Origin: Sphaeramia orbicularis
Lineage: Eukaryota > Chordata > Actinopteri > Kurtiformes > Apogonidae
Direction of reading: 5' to 3'
NCBI RefSeq assembly: GCF_902148855.1
Contig: NC_043957.1
Location: 16,380,178-16,444,177, forward strand
Length of the DNA stretch: 64,000 bases
Shown here: one piece after another, positions 39,310-51,300 of the stretch
How the letters are laid out: each line of letters starts with the position of its first letter
How positions within the stretch are numbered: the stretch's first letter is position 1
Notes under the pieces: generated by a model
Told to the model about the DNA's origin: nothing
What the model saw: the letters and a program-made list of their open reading frames with translations, nothing else
The model's database searches: none
Made by a program: the position numbers and the translations under genes

Positions 39310-40145
39310 AATGTGTAATACCACTCATGGCCACTAGAGGCTGCTCCTAAGAGCCTTGTCTCCCATGGACTCACACTGAACTTCTCTCCAAACTTTTGAA
39401 GTCATTTTTTTCTAGGAGTGGTTTTTCTCACTGTTATTGTTTTAGGAATTTCTAATAAATAATGTGTTCCATCTTCAACCTTTTCCTCCATTAATAAGAT
39501 CACAAGTCAAACAGAAGGTGTTGATTGACAGGTGTGATTGACAGTTTGCAAAGTTTGACCTCTGAAGTTACTGTTAATTCAATAAACAAATTTTTTTGAC
39601 AGACAGCTACATTGTAGTTGTATCTTATACTTGCAATCCCATAGCCCCACCCATTTTCTCCAAATATGCTCACTTTTGCCCCAAAAATACGAAATAATCC
39701 CTTTCACATCCTTTATGTTTTTTTTTTTGTTTTTTTTTTATAAAATCCATTCTGTGTATCCAGTTATTGTGAAAAATTTACTCAGTGTATGTATGTATTC
39801 TGTTTTTTTTTTTTTTTTTTTTTGGGGGGGGGGGGGGTCATATTTTGCTCCATAACCCAACTTTTTGGGAACTGGGGTTGTATTCCATCACAAATCTATT
39901 GTATCTGTTTTTAAACATCATGATTATCTGGATATTTTTAGCATGTTCATGTATATATTGTCAAATACCACATCACGGGAAATGACAGACTGAGCCTTGA
40001 TCTACACAGGATGAAACATGTTTGCTTTCCTGTCAGAGCTGCTGCTATTTTTGTGACAGAGAGTTATTACTGACAGGTGAAAAAATTAGAGTTCATTATC
40101 AGAAAGTATATTAAAATGTTTCAAGATTTGCTCTAAATAGTTTTA

Positions 40146-40341
40146 GCGGAGAGAACAGACCTCCGCCAAGATAGGTCTGTACCCCCCCGATCACCACCAA
40201 AATTTAATCAGTTGTTACTTGTGCCAGTATCAACATTTCCTGAAAATTTCATGAAAATCCGTCCATAACTTTTTGAGTTATCTTGCTAACAAACAAACAA
40301 ACACACAAAGCAAAGTGATCACAATACCTCCTGGTAGAGGT
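40146..40341 (+). mobile_element. RTE-like LINE 3' fragment upstream of gene C
   Basis: Contains 'atttcctgaaaatttcatga' and 'ccgtccataactttttgagt', characteristic of fish RTE-clade 3' ends, followed by AAAC units. The same insertion lies upstream of gene E but not of B or D. Confidence 0.65.
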
Positions 40342-40517
40342 AAAAATAGGAAGGAAATGAAGCTGTTTAACAGCCTCCCTGTCAGTTCAGTGACCACAGA
40401 GGAGAGGCATCTGGACAAGAAAACATCTGTTCCAGTAAGTTCAATTATTTATTGATGTTATGACTCTTTTTAAAAATGAATCTGTTAACATCTTTTAATT
40501 CATCTATAGACAGTGGG

Positions 40518-43500
40518 ATGAGAACAGCAACAACGATGAGTTTAAAATCACCAAGTGGATTTATCGTCTTCCTTCTCTCTTTTACAGGTACTGTATATCT
40601 TTATTTACATTAACAGACTGATTTTTAATGTGAAAGTTACATATTAAAACAGTGTGAACAGCAAACATCAGTCAATCATTCTGGTTTGTAATTGACAACA
40701 GTTTTTTTTACGGAGATGAGATCTGCAGCTTTTCATAACTTAATGAGTTCGAACATGTCCTGGTTTGGTTAGACCCATTATCCTAAGCCATCTAAAAATA
40801 TTCTAATCAATAAATCCCTCAAATGTACTTCAGAACAAAACTTTTCAACATCAGATGTACAGTGTGATGTAAAAACATGTTAGATCAGTTTTAGTGTTTT
40901 TCACATCTGTATAAATACAAGATCTCCTGTTTTATTTCTTACCATATTCTAGTGTTTTACTGTGCAATAGTTTTACCAAATTAAGTGTATTATTGGTCTG
41001 ATGGTCACAAACTAAATAAACTTCTCTTTTTTCCATCATAGTTTCTTTGAAAAGTTTCTAACACCTCTGTGTTCTGCATTTCTGTGTTATTCTTTCCATC
41101 CATCTGACCACAGAGTGAACAGAGGAAACAAACCAAGAACAGATCAGACTCAAACAATAATAACTATGGTGTTACTGATCATCTGATGGATTAAACAGAT
41201 ATGAGGATAAAGAGTTAAACATAATTAGACTTCAGGTATTTAAGAGCTGAACACTACATTAATGTAATATGTCAAATGATTTATTAAAGGTTTTTGGCTG
41301 ATATCTTTGAACAACTGCATTGTTTCTCAGTGATTATAGATTAAAGTGTCTTTGTTTTTTAGGTTCATCCAGTTTACTTTTTTCTACAACCACAATGATG
41401 ATCTTTTAATTGATTTATCCATTGACTTATATTTGTTTTTTAATATGTTCTGTTGCAGTTGTTCAGGGTCAGAATGAATGGGGAGTGACTTACACTTCTA
41501 CTCAGATCTGTGCCTTAAAAGGATCAACAGTCGACATGAGCTGCACCTACACATACCCACAGTGGATCGGAAGTCATGTAACTATAGTTGAGGAAACGTT
41601 CTGGTTTATTAATAGTGGCATTAACCTTGTAGATCTGAAAACAAGGTCAGAGTACAAATATCGTGTGCATTTTCCTTACAATAAGAACGACTGTTCTGTG
41701 AGAATCTCAGACCTGAGACAGAGCGACTCAGCTCAGTACCAGTTCAGGTTTATAACAAACCAACCTGGTGGAAATTATACTGGTTCACCTGGAGTCACTC
41801 TGACTGTTACAGGTAAATGCTTCAGAAATATAGAAATACATTCATCTAATAGTTTCTTGTGTGTTTGTTAAATCGTTCATTTAACGTAACATTTCTTTAT
41901 TTTTCATAACACGTCCAGATCTCCAGGTCCATGTGACCAGATCATCCTGCAGGAATTGTAATTGTGTCCAAGTAGAGCTGAGGTGTCACAGCAGCTGTCG
42001 TCTACCTGACAATTACAAATACACCTGGTTCAAGAACGGACAGACGATTAGGAGTGGAACATCATCTTCATATTCCACCTCTTTTTCCTCTGGAGATACC
42101 ATTTCCTGTGCTGTTAAATTAGGTTATAAGATGTTCTCCTCTCCTCCAGTGTGTGAGTTTACTCCACAGTCTTCCTCTAACATGTCTCCATCTAGTGGAG
42201 GTTTTTATCTAATGCAGTGTAACATGACTGCATGGATTTCCAAATGATTTCTCTGTGTACTGGAGAGATGTTCAAACTATAGTTTCTATAAGTGACCAGT
42301 GTCTCCACCACTTCTGTCCATCTTGTCTCCATCTGTCAGCTTTATACTTTGGTGGGTTATGAAGGGTGGAGTCAAAAATCAAATATTACTATGATTTTTC
42401 TCTTAAAATGTTTTGTTAATGTTTTCTTCTCCAGTTGCTCCAACGGTTCCTTTAGTGTCTTTCAGTCCCTCTGGTGAAATCATTGAGGGCAGTTCAGTGA
42501 CTCTGACCTGTACCAGTGATGCAAACCCACCTGTTACTAAATACACCTGGTACAAGAGAGGAAATAATCAACTTCAGTCAAGAGGTGAAGGACAGCAGTT
42601 TGTCCTCAGCTTCATCAACTCCTCTGACTCTGGATCATATTCATGTGTCGCTGACAACAGTCTGGGGTTGAAGATGTCAAAATACGTCTATATTGATGTG
42701 AAATGTGAGTAAAATGCTTTATTTTGTAGAATATGTCTAGTGTCATGTGACACATCCAAAGAGAATCTTCTGTTCTCTGGAGATTCTGATGCAGCAAAGG
42801 ATGCATCTGCAAATCACTGAAACACATCATACAGCAACAAAGGAACCATATTCATTCATTCATTCATTCATTCATTCTTTCAAATCTCCTCCAGATCCTC
42901 CCAGACTTCCCTCTGTGTCCGTGAGTCCGTCTGGTCAGATAGTGGAGGGCAGTTCAGTGACTCTGACCTGTACCAGTGATGCAAACCCACCTGTTACTAA
43001 ATACACCTGGTACAAGGAGGATGAAGACTCACCAAAAGCATCAGGACAGAACTTCACCATCACTGATATCAGATCTGAACACAGTGGGAATTATTACTGT
43101 GAAGCCCAGAACAGCAGAGGACGACAGAACTCCACCTCACATCTGATTGTTGTATCATGTGAGTTTTGCATTTAACTGCACATGTACTCAGAAAAACAAC
43201 TAAAAACTTAGTGAGAGTCACACTTTGTAAATGTTGAGCGTTTTAATGCACATTTGTTAAACATTTTGTAAAGAAAGCCAGTGCAATTTTTAGACTTACA
43301 GATGTTTAAAGTTTTTCTTTATATTTGCATTTACAAGTTTTATCACCTCATCAAGTCTGTTTAAAACTGTGAACATGTGCTGTGTTACTCTATTTGATAT
43401 TTTTATCTTTGTGTTTTCTTCTTCTTTTTTCAGCCAAATGGAAATCAGTAGCAGCTGGAGTGACTGTTGCCGTTGTCCTTCCCATAATCCTCATCTCTGT

Positions 43501-46500
43501 CTTCCTATTAGTCAGGTAAATTAAATTTCCTTGAATTCATGAGCCAGGGAACAATTTTGATATAGTTTGATCCATCAGCCATTTCTTCATTTTTTTAAAA
43601 AATAAAACCCAAAAGAGTATAGAAGCATTGAAACTGTGGTGCTTTTGGAGAACTGCTTTCAGTTCATGCTGGGAGGAAAAGTAGTTCTGTTGGGGGTTTA
43701 GTGACTTTCAGTTTATACATGGTAAGGCCAAGACCTTATGCAGTGCATGGAAGTTATTCAACTCCTTGGATGTTTTCCTCTTTTATTGCTATTTTAACTA
43801 TAATGATAGTCAGAGGCATATTCTCTGTGTATGTCCACCAACAAATGAGTATTCCTATGTATTTAGTTTATGTCTGTTCATCTGTGCTTTGTTTCATTTG
43901 AAATGCATTTCCCTTTTGGACCACCAGTGACTTTAAAGGATGACTTATGTCTCGAACTGTGACAATTATTGCCTGTTACTGCCCTGTCATGTTTATTTTA
44001 TTGAAGATGAGCCTTACTGTGATAGTTCTGTTTTGAACCTGTATTACTACCTGTATTAACTCAGATCTATGGTGTCCACAAATGAGCTCGAGATGATCGT
44101 TCACGCTTTCGTATCTTCTCGCTTAGACTACTGCAACAGCCTGTTTACATGCTTAAACAAGAAGGAGCTGGCCCGTCTACAGTTTGTCCAGAACTCTGCT
44201 GCCAGGCTCCTGACCCGCACAAACAGGAGAACCCACATCACTCCCATCCTTAAATCTCTCCACTGGCTCCCTGTTCTATATCGTCTTCATTTCAAAATTC
44301 TTGTGCTAACTTTCCGGGCCCTACATGGCCAGGCCCCTGCATACATTGCTTCCCTGATCCAGCCCTACAGCTCGACTCGTAGCTTGAGGTCTTCAGGACA
44401 GCACCTGCTGATGGTTCCACGCACCTGTTTTAGCACACGTGGTGACAGGTCTTTTAAAGCTGTGGCACCACGTCTATGGAATGACCTGCCTCTACACCTA
44501 CGGTCCATGGACTCTGTAGAGAGCTTTAAGAAACACCTCAAAACCATCCTGTTCAAAAAGGCTTTTTAGTCTCCCACCTGACCCAGGACCACCACAGACT
44601 GACTACACTCTATGTATTCATCATAACGTATTCCATGTGTCACACCCCCCCCCCCCCCCCCCCCAGTCTCTCTACATCTCTATCGCTCTCTCTTTTCTCC
44701 GCCTTTACTCTCTCTCTCTCTCTCTCTTTAACCCCAACTGGTCAAGGCAGACAGCCATCCTTCAGGAGTCTGGGTCTGCTCGAGGTTTCTGCCCGTTAAA
44801 GGGAAGTTTTTCCTCGCCACTGTCACCAATCACAAGTGTTTGCTCCTGAAGGATTCTGTTGGGTCTCTGTAAACTTAATTTGATTCTGATTTGAATTGAT
44901 AAAGCACTTTGTGACTCTGTCTGTGAAAAGTGCTCTATAAATAAAATTTACTTTACTTTACTTTACTTACTTATTATTTATTATTAATTATTTGTTACAG
45001 AGGGAGTGTGTGACATGACACACTCAGTTTTGGGGGGCGGGCTGCACGGCACCTGATGGGCGGTGCCGTTCGGGTAGGTGAGGCTGTCTGTGCAGCATCG
45101 CCTCCAGCGGTGTGCAGCCTTTGCTCCTCAATAATGCAAAATTAATAAACTCACTTGTTGAAAAAAACCCAAAAAGCTATAATGAGAGTCAAAGTAACGT
45201 AGCATATTTGTTAACAATTCACCACAAAAAAAACAACAACAAACAAAAGCAACAACAACACCTAATAATAATAACAACAAACAACAGCAATAACAACAAG
45301 AACAAGAAAAACAAGAACAACAACATTAAAATTAAGTTCTTACAATGTAATGTCAATTAATAAAAAACACATAACATTTGATATATAATGTAAAACACGT
45401 AATTTAATTTTCTCCTTCTTTTAACTGACTGGTCTTATTCACCAGAGGTTCAGTAATAATGATAATATTTTCACAATAGTGACCTGAGAACAGTGAATGT
45501 GTCTGAAGTGATTATAATATAAACATATCTGTGTCTGGAAGGTTCAGTATTCATAGCTACTAATACACTTCAAATATAAAAGAACACACAACCAGCCCTG
45601 ACAAAAGGTTTTTGAAAAGCACAACTGTAGTTTGTGTAATTCACTAAATATCCACTGATGACAAAGATCACAGAACACACACATCACAGCAGAGAAACGA
45701 TAAGGCTCCACTATAAAAGTTCACTGTCGGTTTAGATTGTGTTCACCGTTTTAATCAGACAGCATTTTCTGTCAGTAAAACTCATTTTGGTGTTCTGATT
45801 TGTTCCTTCACTGGTTGTAGTGTATTATTCCACACACATCAGATTTAGGATTTACAACTTTTTATAACAAAAATGTGACATGAACAGTTTGTGCACCTCA
45901 GGCAGCAAAGAATGAAAGAATGAAGTGATGTTTAACCTGAACTGAATGAAGGGGCAGCAGTGGAGTGTAAAGTCTGATTCTTGTTGCATTAGCCAATACA
46001 TGTTTAGACGACAAACTGATTCCTTTCAGATTCATGTCGGGGACAAAGGGAAGCAGTGCATGATCTATGTGGTAACCAATGGATTTGTATGTGTCTGAGC
46101 TGCATTTGTTTCTTCACTGTGTTTTTCTCTAGAAGAATGAGGGCTTTGAAAACATCATCTGAACCTGAAGACAGAGCGGACAACAGCCAACAGGTGAGAA
46201 CAGATGTGTTTTAGTACAAAACAAACTGTTCTGGAAAATGTCATCTGACTGCAGCTCATCATGTTGTTCTTCACTGAAACCAACTCATGATGTGATTACA
46301 TTCACCAGAAGTTGTCCGGCTTTTTTCACCTGTTTTATATCTCCTTTCTGACATTTGTTGACATGTTGATAGAATATCTTCAACGCTGTTTTCTGTCATA
46401 TTGGTCTTTTCAGCAGATTGCTGTCCTCTCTCTGAATGCACCATTTAAAATAAAGTCGTACGCAGGTGAAATGTTTCCTTAACAGTATTTTTGTCTGTGC

Positions 46501-46859
46501 AGTGTCCACCTAATCACAGACACCCAGAGGAGCAGGACAACCTTCATTACGCCAACGTCAACTTCTCTCAGAAAAAGGAGGATCCAGTTTACTCCAACAC
46601 TGGACCAGCTCGGTGCCCAAGACACAAGAAGGAGCCAACATTTCCTGAGTACTCTGTTCTCACATTTCATAACAACAGCAAAGAGCAGAGGTGAGATCTG
46701 ACATTCTCTTGTATTTAAACATCAAATCAATTTACAATCACCTGATTAATCTTGTATTTCTATGTCAGAGACAGAGTTGAGGAAACTGCAGTGGATTCAG
46801 CTGTATTGTACAGCACAGTCAACAAAACCAAAGGACCAAGGACCTCGGCTCCAAAGTGA
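40518..46859 (+). CDS. CD22/Siglec-like inhibitory receptor, two C2 domains (gene C)
   Basis: Exons: 40518-40587, 41459-41812 (V-set), 41919-42152 (second domain), 42435-42704 and 42895-43158 (C2), 43434-43515 (membrane), 46133-46193, 46503-46690, 46769-46859. They total 1614 nt, 537 aa. A 5' non-coding exon ends at 40434. It has one C2 exon fewer than gene B. The usual acceptor of the second-domain exon reads ATAAC instead of ATAGC, so I use the in-frame AG 9 nt downstream (after 41918), as in gene 1; the alternative is skipping of this exon. R120, W31 and the Siglec Cys pattern are present. Tail tyrosines are Y461 (LHYANV), Y475, Y495 and Y522 (VLYSTV). The V exon is almost the same as in gene E, while the tail matches B. 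Confidence 0.85.
44045..44979 (+). mobile_element. L2/CR1-like LINE 3' end in gene C
   Basis: Near-identical to the insertion in gene B, including both boundaries and one amino-acid difference in the 166-codon frame (44069-44569), so it was copied with the gene rather than inserted twice. It carries a poly-C run of about 22 at 44644-44665. Confidence 0.88.
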
Positions 46860-47940
46860 AATATGTAATACCACTCATGGCCACTAGAGGCTGCTCCTAA
46901 GAGCCTTGTCTCCCATGGACTCACACTGAACTTCTCTCTAAACTTTTGAAGTCATTTTTTTCTAGGAGTGGTTTTTCTCACTGTTACTGTTTTTGGAATT
47001 TCTAATAAGTAATGTGTTCCATCTTTAACCTTTTCCTCCATTAATAAGATCACAGTCAAACAGAAGGTGTTGATTCACAGGTGTGATTTGCAAAGTTGGA
47101 CCTCTGAAGCTTCTGTTAATTTAATCAAATCTTTTTTTGGCAAACAGCTCCACTGTAGTTTTGGCTTATACTTGCAATCCCATAGCCCCACCGATTTTGT
47201 CCAAATATGGTCACTTTTGCCCCAAAAATAAAAAAAATAATCCCTTTCACGTCCTTTTTTTTTTTTTTTTCATCGAATCCGTTCTGTGTAAAAATCTATT
47301 CCGTGTATGTATGTATTTTGTTGATGCTTTTTTTTCCTCCACATTTTGCTCCACAACCCAAATTTTTTTCTACTCTTTGATTTTTTGTGTCTTGTTTATT
47401 ATTACTTTTTTTATTCCTGTTGTTTGATTTTTTATTTGTGTATTGTTTATTTTATTTTATTTTATTTTTTTCTTCCATATGTTTTGTATTATGTCTGTGT
47501 CTGAAATAAAATAAACTAAACTAAACTTTTTTGGAACTGGGGTTGTATTCCATCACAGTTCTATTGTATCTGTTTTTAAACATCATGATTATCTGGTTTT
47601 TATTAGCATCTTCATGTGTATATTGTCAAATACATCATCACAGGAAATAACAGAGTGAGTCTTTATCTACACAGGATGTAACAGTTTTTTTTTTTCCTGT
47701 CAGAGCTGTTGCTATGGGTGTGACAGAGGGTTATTACTGACGGGTGAAAACATTAGAGTTCATCATATTCAGTAGGTATATTAAAATGTTTCAAGGGTTT
47801 TTCTAAATAGTTTTAGCTTTGTTTATCTATGAGATTTATCTCAGCATGAATATTAATGTTAAAAATAGGAAGGAAACAAAGCCGTTTAATAGCCTCACGT
47901 TCAGTTCAGTGACCACAGAGGAGAGGCATCTGGACAAGAA
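46860..47940. other. Gene C 3' flank / gene D 5' flank
   Basis: Collinear with the A-to-B interval (31311-32400), including the T-rich block ending 'aataaaataaactaaac'. The 5' non-coding exon of gene D ends at 47953. No separate gene was seen. Confidence 0.65.
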
Positions 47941-48016
47941 AACACCCGTTCAAGTAAGTTCAATTATTTTTTCATGTCTTGACTCTTTTGTAAAATGTAT
48001 CTGTTAACATCTTTTT

Positions 48017-48278
48017 AACATCTATAGCCTGTCTGTCCATGGGAGTGGATCTCTCCTTCACTGTGGTTCTCCCTGAGGTTTCTCCTTTTTCCCACTGGGT
48101 TTTGAGTTTTTCCTTGCCGAGAAGGAGGGTCTAAGGACGGGGGATGCCCTGGACACTACTCATTCTCTTGCTGTTTATTTGACTGTTGTTTACTCCAACT
48201 GCCTCTGTAAAGCCCTTTGAGATAACCTTGTTGTGATATTGGGCTATACAAATAAAGTTGAATTGAATTGAATTGAAT
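48017..48278 (+). mobile_element. LINE 3' end in the first intron of gene D
   Basis: The fish LINE 3' UTR signature 'tccttcactgtggttctccc' and 'gagataaccttgttgtgata' ends in ATTGA repeats. It interrupts the sequence 'aacatcttttaattca' that is continuous in genes B, C and E. It is heavily 5' truncated. Confidence 0.8.
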
Positions 48279-48314
48279 CTTTTAATTCACCTAAAGTCAG
48301 AGTCAGACAGTGAG

Positions 48315-51300
48315 ATGAGAACAGACACAACAATGAGTTTAACATCAGCAAGTGGATTTATCGTCTTCCTTCTCTCTTTCACAGGTACTGTAGATCTTTA
48401 TTTATACTAATGGAATGATTTTTATTGTGAAAGTTATATATTAAAACTGTGTGAACAGCAAACATCTGTCAATCATTGTAGTTTGTAATTGACTAGTTAT
48501 CGTCCACAGATGAGATCTGCAGCTTTCCATGACTTAATGAGTTCAAACATGTCCTGGTCTGGTTAGACCCATTATCCTAAGCTATCTAAAAATATTCTAA
48601 TCAATAAATCACTCAAATGTATTTCGGAAAAAAAAAAAAAAAAATTCAACATCAGATGTATAGTGTGATGTAAAAAATGTTAGATCAGTTTTTGTGTTTT
48701 TCACATCTGTATAAATACAAGATTTCCTGTTTTATTTCTTACCATATTCTGGTGTTTTACTGTGCAATAGTTTTACCAAATTAAGTTTATTATTGGTCTG
48801 TTGGTCACAAACTAAATAAACTCCTCTTTTTTTCATCATAGCTGCTGTGAAAAGTTTCTAACACCTCTGTGTTCTGCATTTCTGTGTTATTCTTTCCATC
48901 CATCTGACCACAGAGTGAACAGAGGAAACAAACCAAGAACAGATCAGACTCAAACAATAATAACTATGGTGTTACTGATCATCTGATGGATTAAACAGAT
49001 ATGAGGATAAAGAGTTAAATATAATAAGACTTCAGGTGTTCATGAGCTGAACACTACATTAATGTAATATGTCAGATGATTTATTAAACGTTTTTGGCTG
49101 ATATCTTTGAACAACTGCATTGTTTCTCAGTGATTATAGATTAAAGTGTCTCTGTTTTTGAGGTTCATCCAGTTTACCTTTTTCTGCAACCACAATGATG
49201 ATCTTTTAATTGATTTATCCATTGACTTATATTTGTTTCTTAATTTGTTCTGTTACAGTTGTTCAGGGTCAGAATGAATGGGGAGTGACTTACACTTCTA
49301 CTCAGATCTGTGCCTTAAAAGGATCAACAGTCGACATGAGCTGCACCTACACATATCCACAGTGGATCGGAAGTCATGTAACTACAGTTAAGGAAAGATT
49401 CTGGTTTATTAATAGCGACATTAACCCTGTAGATCTGAAAACAAAGTCAGAGTACAAAGATCGTGTTCATTATTCTTACTACTGGGGCGACTGTTCTTTG
49501 AGAATCTCAGACCTGAGACAGAGCGACTCAGCTCAGTACCAGTTCAGGTTTATAACAAACCAACCTGGTGGAAATTATACTGGTTCACCTGGAGTCACTC
49601 TGACTGTCACAGGTAAATGCTTCAGAAATATAGAAATACATTCACATAATAGTTAAAATCTTTATGTGTAGTTTCTTGTGTGTTTCTTAAATTATTCATT
49701 TAACGTAACATTTCTTTATTTTTCATAGCACGTCCAGATCTCCAGGTCCATGTGACCAGATCATCATCCTGCTGGAATTCTAATTGTGTCCAAGTAGAGC
49801 TGAGGTGTCACAGCAGCTGTCGTCTACCTGACAATTACGAATACACCTGGTTCAAGAACAGACAGAAGATTTGGAGCGCAACATTATCTTCCTATTCCAC
49901 CTATTTGTACTCTGAAGATACCATTTCCTGTGCTATTAAAGGTTATGAGATGTTCTCCTCTCCTCCAGTGTGTGAGTTTACTCCACAGTCTTCCTCTAAC
50001 ATGTCTCCATCTAGTGGAGGTTTTTATCTAATGCAGTGTAACATGACTGCATGGATTTCCAAATGATTTCTCTGTGTACTGGAGAGATGTTCAAACTATA
50101 GTTTCTATAAGTGACCAGTGTCTCCACCACTTCTGTCCATCTTGTCTCCATCTGTCAGCTTTATACTTTGGTGGGTTATGAAGGGTGGAGTCAAAAATCA
50201 AATATTACTATGATTTTTCTCTTAAAATATTTTGTTAATGTTTTCTTCTCCAGTTGCTCCAACGGTTCCTTTAGTGTCTTTCAGTTCCTCTGGTGAAATC
50301 ATTGAGGGCAGTTCAGTGACTCTGACCTGTACCAGTGATGCAAACCCACCTGTTACTAAATACACCTGGTACAAGAGAGGAAATAATCAACTTCAGTCAA
50401 GAGGTGAAGGACAGCAGTTTGTCCTCAGCTCCATCAACTCCTCTGACTCTGGATCATATTCATGTGTCGCTGAGAACAGTCTGGGGTTGAAGATGTCAGA
50501 ATACGTCTATATTGATGTGAAATGTGAGTAAAATGCTTTATTTTGTAGAATATGTCTAGTGTCATGTGACACATCCAAAGAGAATCCTCTGTTCTCTGGA
50601 GATTCTGATGCAGCAAAGGATGCATCTGCAAATCACTGAAACACATCATACAGCAACAAAGGAACCATATTCATTCATTCATTCATTCATTCATTCATTC
50701 AAATCTCCTCCAGATCCTCCCAGACTTCCCTCTGTGTCCGTGAGTCTGTCTGGTCAGATAGTGGAGGGCAGTTCAGTGACTCTGACCTGTACCAGTGATG
50801 TAAACCCACCTGTTACTAAATACACCTGGTACAAGGAGGATGAAGACTCACCAAAAGCATCAGGACAGAACTTCACCATCACTGATATCAGATCTGAACA
50901 CAGTGGGAATTATTACTGTGAAGCCCAGAACAGCAGAGGACGACAGAACTCCACCTCACATCTGATTGTTGTATCATGTGAGTTTTGCATTTAACTGCAC
51001 ATATACTCAGAAAAAAAACTAAAAACATAGTGAGAGTCACACTTTGCAAATGTTGAGCGTTTTAATGCACATTTGTTAAACATTTTGTAAAGAAAGCCAG
51101 TGCAATTCTTAGACTTACAGATGTTTAAAGTTTTTCTTTGTATTTGCATTTACAAGTTTTATCATCTCATCAAGTCTGTTTAAAACTGTGAACATGTGCT
51201 GTGTTGCTCTATTTGATATTTTTATATTTGTGTTTTCTTCTTCTTTTTTCAGCCAAATGGAAATCAGTAGCAGCTGGAGTGACTGTTGCCATTGTCCTTC

